A DNA stretch of 64,000 bases from Pedococcus aerophilus (lineage in GTDB: Bacteria; Actinomycetota; Actinomycetes; Actinomycetales; Dermatophilaceae). This document shows, piece after piece, positions 58,645 to 64,000 of this stretch (positions are counted from its first letter, which is position 1; each line of letters starts with the position of its first letter). Where the stretch lies: contig NZ_BAAARN010000001.1 of the NCBI RefSeq assembly GCF_039532215.1, positions 913,029 to 977,028 on the forward strand, written 5' to 3'. Under the pieces are notes generated by a model. That model had not been told where the DNA came from. It ran no database searches and saw only the letters and a program-made list of their open reading frames with translations. Both the position numbers and the translations under genes were made by a program.

Positions 58645-60012
58645 TCAGCCGCCGAGGCTGATCGGCTTGACCAGGTCGGCGTAGATGAGCAGGACGGACA
58701 TCACGATGAGGACCGAGGACACGGCATACGCCACCGGCAGCGCCTTGGCGACGTCGACGTGACCGGGGTCGGGGCGGTTGCGGAGCCTGGCGAACCCACG
58801 TTTGGTGCCCTCCCACAGCGCGCCCGCGACGTGACCACCGTCGAGCGGTAGGAGCGGGATGAGGTTGAAGACGAACAGCGCGAGGTTGAGCGAGGCCATC
58901 AGCGACAGCAGGAAGACGAACGGGTCCATGCCATTCTCGCCGCCGATCCACGGGATCTTGCCGGCGGTGGCGTCGCCCGCCATCCGGCCGACGCCGACCA
59001 CCGACACCGGGCCGTTCGGGTCGCGCTCGCCGGAGCCGAACGCCGCCTGGGCGACGCCGACCATCTTCTGCGGGATCTTCAGGACGACCCCGGCGGTGGC
59101 GAGCAGCTGCTCCCCCACGAACCCGGGGACCGCGGTGACCGACTGCCGTTCGTAGCCGATGATCGCCCCCGACGAGACGCCGAGGAACCCCGTCTCCTGG
59201 ACGATCGGCCGGCCGTCGGCGTCCACGAGCGGTGTCCCGTCGGGGCCGACCTGCTGGACGGAGTTGCGGATCGGCGTCGCGGTGAGCGTCTTCTCGACGC
59301 CGTCACGGCGCACCACGACGTCCACCTGCTGGCCCACGCGCGGGCGGATGAGCTTGCCCACGTCGGCGGTCGTCGTGATGGGCTGGCCCGCCACGGAGAC
59401 GATCTCGTCGCCGGGCAGGATGCCTGCGGTGAAGGCCGGGGTCTTCGGGTCATCCGCCGCGCAGGTGGTCTTGGTGGCCGCCTCGCTGGCCGGCACGACG
59501 CACTCGGAGACGCTGGCGACGCGGGCGCCGGCCTGGGCGGTAGCGACGCCGTACGTCGTGAGGATCCCGGTGAGCAGCACCACGGCGATGACGAAGTTCA
59601 TCATCGGTCCACCGAGCATGACGATGACCTTCTTGTGCACCGGCAGCTTGTAGAAGACGCGGTCCTCGTCGCCCGGCTTGACCTCCTCGAGACTGAGCTG
59701 GCGGGCCTCGTCGGCGAGCTGGGAGAAGCGACCGGTGCTCGACACCCGCAGCGTCCCGGGCTTGTCACCCGGGCGCGGGGGGAACATGCCGATCATGCGG
59801 ATGTAGCCGCCCAGCGGGATCGCCTTGATGCCGTACTCGGTCTCGCCGCGGGTGCGCGACCAGAGCGTGGGGCCGAACCCGACCATGTACTGCGTGACCT
59901 TCACGCCGAACTTCTTCGCAGGGACGAGGTGGCCGATCTCGTGCAGGCCGATGGACAGCCCCACCCCGAGCACCACGAACAGCACCCCGAGCAGGAACAA
60001 CAGCACGGTCAT
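58645..60012 (-). CDS. rip1: Site-2 protease Rip1 (RseP-like membrane metalloprotease)
   Basis: Rip1 cuts membrane-bound proteins such as anti-sigma factors inside the bilayer. The 455-residue protein has the zinc-binding HEIGH at 24-28 in the first helix, a PDZ domain (about 190-270, with [16 protein letters not shown]), and the second active-site part LLPLDGGH (about 388-395) in a later helix. It overlaps dxr by one base (TGATG). The dxr-rip1-ispG order is shared with mycobacteria. Confidence 0.95.
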   Translation of the reverse strand: MTVLLFLLGVLFVVLGVGLSIGLHEIGHLVPAKKFGVKVTQYMVGFGPTLWSRTRGETEYGIKAIPLGGYIRMIGMFPPRPGDKPGTLRVSSTGRFSQLADEARQLSLEEVKPGDEDRVFYKLPVHKKVIVMLGGPMMNFVIAVVLLTGILTTYGVATAQAGARVASVSECVVPASEAATKTTCAADDPKTPAFTAGILPGDEIVSVAGQPITTTADVGKLIRPRVGQQVDVVVRRDGVEKTLTATPIRNSVQQVGPDGTPLVDADGRPIVQETGFLGVSSGAIIGYERQSVTAVPGFVGEQLLATAGVVLKIPQKMVGVAQAAFGSGERDPNGPVSVVGVGRMAGDATAGKIPWIGGENGMDPFVFLLSLMASLNLALFVFNLIPLLPLDGGHVAGALWEGTKRGFARLRNRPDPGHVDVAKALPVAYAVSSVLIVMSVLLIYADLVKPISLGG

Positions 60013-61286
60013 CAGCGAAGCGCCCCCTCGGCGTCGGTCAGTGGTTCGTCAGCCAGTCGATCATCGGTGAGTCTGTCGTCGGCCAGGCCCAGCACTGCTC
60101 GGGCCTGCTCGCGAGCCCACCTGTCGGCGCGCATCACGTCCTCAACGGTCAGTGTCGTCGATTCGATCCCCACGGCAACGGTGTTCGCGTGGTCAGCATG
60201 GTCAGCGACCACACGGTCGATCGTGTCGACGATGTCGAGGAAGCCGATCCGTCCCTCGTGGAACGCGTCGACGGCCACCTCGTTCGCGGCGTTGTAGACG
60301 GCGGGGTGCGTGCCGCCGGCCTCCCCCACCTGGCGCGCCAGCCGCACCGCGGGGAACGCCTCGTCGTCCAGCGGCTCGAACTCCCACGACTGCGCCTTCG
60401 TCCAGTCCACGGGGACGTCGACGTCGGCGAGCCGCTCGGGCCACGACAGCCCGAGGGCGATCGGCACGAGCATCCGGGGCGGACCGGCCTGCGCGATGGT
60501 CGAGCCGTCGACGAACTCCACCATCGAGTGGATCATCTGCTGGGGGTGGACGACGACGTCGATCCGGTCGAACGGGATGTCGAAGAGCAGGTGGGCTTCG
60601 ATGACCTCGAGCCCCTTGTTGACCAGCGTGGCCGAGTTCGTCGTGATGACCCGGCCCATCGTGAAGTTCGGGTGGGCCAGCGCCTGCTCGGGCGTCACGT
60701 CGCGCAGGGACTCGCGCGACCGACCGCGGAACGGACCACCGCTGGCCGTCACGACGAGCCTCCGGACCTCCTCGGCGCGCCCACCGCGCAGGCTCTGCGC
60801 GATGGCGGAGTGCTCGGAGTCCACCGGCACGATCTGCCCGGGTCGGGCCGCGGCCCTCACCAGCGGGCCACCGACGATGAGCGACTCCTTGTTGGCCAGC
60901 GCCAGGACCGAGCCCTCCGCGAGGGCCGCGAGGGTGGGCCGCAGCCCGATGGCGCCGGTGATCCCGTTGAGCACCACGTCCGCACCGCACGAGGCCGCCG
61001 TCACCGCGGCGTCGTCCCCGACCACGATCTGGGGCCGGTATGCCGCGCGGCCGGCGCGGGCGGCATACGCACCGATCGCCTCGGCGACCTGCTCGGAGGT
61101 GCCGGTGGCCACGGCCACGAGATCCACCTCGAAGGTCACGGCCTGCTCGGCGACGAGGTCGAGGTTGGAGCCGGCCGACAGGGCCGTGACGCGGAACCGG
61201 TCGGGGTTGCGCGAGATGACGTCGAGCGCCTGGGTCCCGATGGATCCGGTCGAGCCGAGGATGGCGACGGTGCGCAGGGAGGTCAC
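60012..61286 (-). CDS. dxr: 1-deoxy-D-xylulose-5-phosphate reductoisomerase
   Basis: Dxr turns DXP into MEP, the committed step of the MEP pathway and the target of fosmidomycin. The 424-residue protein has the NADPH motif [12 protein letters not shown] (8-19), [11 protein letters not shown] (about 129-139), the metal-binding PVDSEHSAI (about 153-161) and the flexible [12 protein letters not shown] loop. A GGGAG precedes the GTG start at 61286. The C-terminal tail has a small [11 protein letters not shown] repeat, longer than usual. Confidence 0.97.
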   Translation of the reverse strand: MTSLRTVAILGSTGSIGTQALDVISRNPDRFRVTALSAGSNLDLVAEQAVTFEVDLVAVATGTSEQVAEAIGAYAARAGRAAYRPQIVVGDDAAVTAASCGADVVLNGITGAIGLRPTLAALAEGSVLALANKESLIVGGPLVRAAARPGQIVPVDSEHSAIAQSLRGGRAEEVRRLVVTASGGPFRGRSRESLRDVTPEQALAHPNFTMGRVITTNSATLVNKGLEVIEAHLLFDIPFDRIDVVVHPQQMIHSMVEFVDGSTIAQAGPPRMLVPIALGLSWPERLADVDVPVDWTKAQSWEFEPLDDEAFPAVRLARQVGEAGGTHPAVYNAANEVAVDAFHEGRIGFLDIVDTIDRVVADHADHANTVAVGIESTTLTVEDVMRADRWAREQARAVLGLADDRLTDDRLADEPLTDAEGALR

Positions 61287-61317
61287 GCTCCCATTGTCGC
61301 AGTCCCCGCCGTCGGGC

Positions 61318-61992
61318 TCAGTCGGCGGACCGCCCGGACCGCTCGGCGGGCACCTGCCGGGCCGCCAGCGCACGGTCCACCGCCACCAGCGCCCTGCCCA
61401 CCACGGCGAACAGGACGGCGATCGCCACGAGGTTGAGCAGGACGCGCCCCCAGCCGAGCGTGTCGGCGTCGATGAACGGGTAGGGCCACCACCCGGTGGC
61501 GGTCCCGCGCGCCAGGGTGAGCGCACCCCACAGGAGCGGCCAGCCGAGGGACGGAAGGATCGCGGCACGGACCGCCCTCCCCCGGGGACCCGCCACCACC
61601 CACGCGACCACGGCCAGGACCGGCACGACGACGTGGAGCAGCTTGTCGACGACGTAGCTCGCCCCCTGGAGGTCGAGGATCGGGCGCAGGAAGAACCAGT
61701 GGACGACCCCGGTCACCGTGATGCTCGACAGGGTGGCCAGGTGCACGACCCGCCAGCGGCGCCCGTCCCTCGCGGGGTCGCGGGCCAGTGCGAACGACAC
61801 TCCTGCGACGAGGAGGTTGGACAAGATCGTGAAGTAGGAGACGAACCTGGCGAGCCGGGTGACCAGACCGGGTTGGGCAGCCGTCTCGAGCACGGACGCA
61901 CCGGACACCACGAGCGCGAGCTGCCAGAGGATCGCGGCGACCGCGACCGCACCGACGACTCCGTGGACGACGCGACGGGAGGACGGGCTCAC
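61318..61992 (-). CDS. Pr6Pr family membrane protein
   Basis: The 224-residue protein has about six hydrophobic segments and the family-like ending [41 protein letters not shown] (about 150-190). [15 protein letters not shown] (about 51-65) also matches the family. Function is unknown. The GTG start overlaps the stop of the DnaB-like gene as GTGA, so both come from one transcript. Confidence 0.87.
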   Translation of the reverse strand: MSPSSRRVVHGVVGAVAVAAILWQLALVVSGASVLETAAQPGLVTRLARFVSYFTILSNLLVAGVSFALARDPARDGRRWRVVHLATLSSITVTGVVHWFFLRPILDLQGASYVVDKLLHVVVPVLAVVAWVVAGPRGRAVRAAILPSLGWPLLWGALTLARGTATGWWPYPFIDADTLGWGRVLLNLVAIAVLFAVVGRALVAVDRALAARQVPAERSGRSAD

Positions 61993-63095
61993 TCGCGGAA
62001 GACCCGCTCCTCGATGAGCTGCTCCTCGACGAGGCGCCCCTCGGGCTCGAAGCGGCCCTGCTCGAACCGCTTGCGGAACTCCAGCGAGACGTGGTCGACG
62101 CCGCTGCGGTTCTTCTCGATCGACATGACGACCCACTGGCGGAAGCGTTCGGCGTTCTCCAAGTGGTAGACGAGGTGGTGCTTGGCCACGACGTCGTACT
62201 TGTCGTTGAGGATGAGGATGACGTCGGACTCGTAGGCGAGCGCCGAGGAGCCGCGCAGGTCGTTGACGCGCATGCGCTTGCCGGCGACGAGGCTGCCCTT
62301 CTCCGCGGCCACGATCGCGAGCACCGGCACCTGGAACTCCAGCGCCAGGTCCTTGAGCCGCTCGACGACGACGGCGACGCGCTCCTCCTCGCTCCCGGAG
62401 AAGTTCGCGACCGGCACCTTCTGGAGGTAGTCCACGAGGACCAGCGGCGGCTGGCTCTCCCGGCTGACGACCTGCTCGATGGCCGTGCGGATCTCGTCCA
62501 GCGTCGTGTGCAGGCCGCTCGAGGTGTGCACGTGCAGCCGTTCGCCATACCCCTCGAGCGCGACGACGGCCTCGGCGCCGCCGCGGGCGTTGGCGAAGCG
62601 CTCGTGCATGGAGTGGGCGTTGCTGTGCCGGGCCTCGAACCGCTGTCGGATCTTGGTGAGGCTGATGCCGTCGGACCCGGCGATCGCACCCGCCTCGATC
62701 GCCAGCAGGCGTTCGAGGACGCTGTGCGCGTCGTGCTCGTAGGAGAAGAAGACCGCCGACCGGTTGGCGGCGACCGCGTTGCGCAGCATCTGCAGCGCCA
62801 TCGCGGTCTTGCCCAGGCCCTGCGGGCCACCGAGGAGGATCAGCTCACCGGAGCGGAAGCCGCCGGTGAGGGCGACGTCCAGGGTGTCGAAACCGGTCGG
62901 CCAGACCCGGGCTCCGGCGGCTCGGCCGGTGCGCATCTTCTCGTCGGTCTCGGCGAGGACCTCGGTGAGCGACCGAAGCCGCGGTGCCGCCCGCCCCGGA
63001 AGCACGCTCGGCCCTTGTGCAGGGGCTGGCGCAGGTTCACGAGCAGCTTCGGGGGCAGGCTCGGCCGAGGCCTCGGAGGACTCGACGGTGGTCAT
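61989..63095 (-). CDS. Stand-alone DnaB-type helicase C-terminal (RecA-fold) ATPase
   Basis: The 368-residue protein resembles only the C-terminal motor of DnaB. It has Walker A GGPQGLGKT at 89-97, LVLVDYLQKV as Walker B (about 205-214), and a DLRGSSALAYESDVILIL stretch matching the helicase arginine-finger region. The N-terminal DnaB domain that binds primase is absent; a Pro/Ala/Glu-rich tail of about 50 residues takes its place. It is not the replicative DnaB, and no primase or phage gene is near. ATG at 63095 is preferred; a TTG at 63143 would add 16 residues. Role unknown. Confidence 0.85.
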   Translation of the reverse strand: MTTVESSEASAEPAPEAAREPAPAPAQGPSVLPGRAAPRLRSLTEVLAETDEKMRTGRAAGARVWPTGFDTLDVALTGGFRSGELILLGGPQGLGKTAMALQMLRNAVAANRSAVFFSYEHDAHSVLERLLAIEAGAIAGSDGISLTKIRQRFEARHSNAHSMHERFANARGGAEAVVALEGYGERLHVHTSSGLHTTLDEIRTAIEQVVSRESQPPLVLVDYLQKVPVANFSGSEEERVAVVVERLKDLALEFQVPVLAIVAAEKGSLVAGKRMRVNDLRGSSALAYESDVILILNDKYDVVAKHHLVYHLENAERFRQWVVMSIEKNRSGVDHVSLEFRKRFEQGRFEPEGRLVEEQLIEERVFRE

Positions 63096-63172
63096 GGGGC
63101 GATTGAACCCCCATTGCCCTCCGGACGGGAGCACTTCGGCCAAGTTCCTCGAGGGATCTCACGATCCTCCGA

Positions 63173-63199
63173 GGACCTACCGGACCTACCGGACCTACC
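63173..63199. repeat. Three 9-bp tandem repeats upstream of the DnaB-like gene
   Basis: GGACCTACC occurs three times in a row, followed by a partial copy (GGAC). It lies in the 119-bp gap between the dehydrogenase and the DnaB-like gene, within the likely promoter or leader of the latter. It could be a slippage site or a repeated protein-binding site. Confidence 0.7.
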
Positions 63200-63214
63200 G
63201 GACGTGTGGTGCGA

Positions 63215-64000
63215 TCAGGGCGCGATCCCCACATACGTCGTCTCGAGGTACTCCTCGATCCCCTCGAACCCGCCCTCGCGGCCGAATCCCGAGGCCTTGA
63301 CGCCGCCGAACGGAGCGGCCGGGTTCGAGATGATCCCCTGGTTGATGCCGATCATCCCGTACTCCAGCGCCTCGCTGACCCGGATCACCCGGCTCAGGTC
63401 GTTCGTGAAGACGTAGGACGCCAGGCCGTACTCCGTGCCGTTGGCCAGGTCGATGGCCTCCTGCTCGGTGCTGAACGACGCGATCGGCGCCACCGGGCCG
63501 AAGATCTCCTCGCGCATCATGCGGGCGTCCTTGGCGACACCGGTCAGCACGGTCGGCTCGTAGAAGTAGCCGCGGCCGGGCGCGGCCTTGCCTCCGGTGA
63601 CGACCGTGGCGCCCTGCTCGCGGGCGTGGTCCACGAGCTCGGCGACACCGTCACGGGCCTTGCCGTCGATGAGCGGTCCGACGTCGACGCCCTTCTTGGT
63701 GCCCTTGCCGAGGGTGAGCGCACCCATCCGCTTCGCGAGCCTGGCAGCGAACTCCTCGACGACGCTCTCGTGGACGTAGAACCGGTTGGCCGCGGTGCAG
63801 GCCTCGCCGATGTTGCGCATCTTGGCCAGCATCGCGCCGTCGACGGCCCGGTCGAGGTCGGCGTCCTCGAAGACGAGGAACGGGGCGTTGCCGCCGAGCT
63901 CCATCGAGACCCGCAGGAGCTGCTCGGCCGACTGCTCGACGAGGCGTCGCCCGACGTTGGTGGAGCCGGTGAAGGTGAGCTTGCGCAGGCGCTCGTCGCG
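63215..64000 (-). CDS. NAD(P)-dependent succinate-semialdehyde dehydrogenase (partial, C-terminal part)
   Basis: The last ~261 residues of an aldehyde dehydrogenase are present; the start lies beyond the window. Seen here are KLTFTGSTNVGRRLVEQ, the general-base region VSMELGGNAPFLVFEDADLD, the catalytic cysteine in NIGEACTAANRFYVHESV, the REEIFGPVAPI motif and the final PFGGVKASGFGREGG. NIGEACTAANR is typical of GabD-type enzymes, which oxidise succinate semialdehyde to succinate in GABA breakdown, but other semialdehydes are possible. Confidence 0.9.
   Translation of the reverse strand, partial: RDERLRKLTFTGSTNVGRRLVEQSAEQLLRVSMELGGNAPFLVFEDADLDRAVDGAMLAKMRNIGEACTAANRFYVHESVVEEFAARLAKRMGALTLGKGTKKGVDVGPLIDGKARDGVAELVDHAREQGATVVTGGKAAPGRGYFYEPTVLTGVAKDARMMREEIFGPVAPIASFSTEQEAIDLANGTEYGLASYVFTNDLSRVIRVSEALEYGMIGINQGIISNPAAPFGGVKASGFGREGGFEGIEEYLETTYVGIAP

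Overview
The window is a chromosomal segment of a very GC-rich actinobacterium. The gene chain rne-rplU-rpmA-obg-proB-proA-nadD-rsfS, the chain rimP-nusA-ylxR-infB-rbfA-truB-ribF, and the trio dxr-rip1-ispG are all typical of Actinomycetota. Gene content (F420-type luciferase-like oxidoreductase, Pr6Pr protein, DUF4439 protein beside rimP) would fit a family such as Intrasporangiaceae, but that placement is an inference. I see no tRNA, rRNA, CRISPR array, insertion sequence or prophage.

Layout. (1) 1-14.2 kb, mainly minus strand: rne, L21, L27, Obg, ProB, ProA, NadD, RsfS and a phosphoglycerate-mutase-type phosphatase. The chain is broken by plus-strand pdxY (between proB and proA) and by a glycosyltransferase/methyltransferase pair (between proA and nadD). 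(2) 13.4-21.5 kb: the TIGR03936/TIGR03960 radical-SAM pair, split by a plus-strand class III aminotransferase, then an SRPBCC-like protein, a DHFR-like reductase and a long-chain acyl-CoA ligase. (3) 21.6-32.5 kb: rodA directly after ribF, then truB, rbfA, infB, ylxR, nusA and rimP (translation and transcription core, minus strand). DUF4439 and aminoglycoside-phosphotransferase-like genes diverge from rimP. (4) 32.6-50.4 kb: an accessory stretch. It holds a luciferase-like oxidoreductase, a CitA/CitB-type two-component system diverging from dctA, DUF2071 and FAD-oxidoreductase genes, a secreted FG-GAP protein, a YyaL-type protein, a three-gene extracytoplasmic flavin system (ferric-reductase-like membrane protein, FMN-binding protein, ApbE), a kinase, a TSUP permease and a HAD hydrolase. 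(5) 50.4-61.3 kb: proS, a PPOX protein, DoxX, GNAT, an amino-acid ABC transporter, ispG, rip1 and dxr. The ABC operon sits inside the otherwise conserved ispG-GNAT chain. (6) 61.3-64 kb: a Pr6Pr membrane protein, a stand-alone DnaB-type RecA-fold ATPase and the C-terminal part of a succinate-semialdehyde dehydrogenase.

How the genes work together. Minus-strand core genes are tightly packed, with many 4-nt ATGA/GTGA or 1-nt TGATG overlaps that suggest translational coupling. Plus-strand newcomers tend to carry their own hairpin terminators. Several convergent pairs overlap (47, 20 and 10 nt).

Most of the window is ordinary core genome. The least expected signals are non-coding: a 9-base word GTATGSCGC found 29 times where composition predicts about two; an intergenic 19-mer extending that word in three places; and a cluster of DnaA-box-like words near 1.6 kb. 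Among genes, the ApbE/FMN-binding/reductase trio and the lone DnaB-like ATPase are the most interesting.
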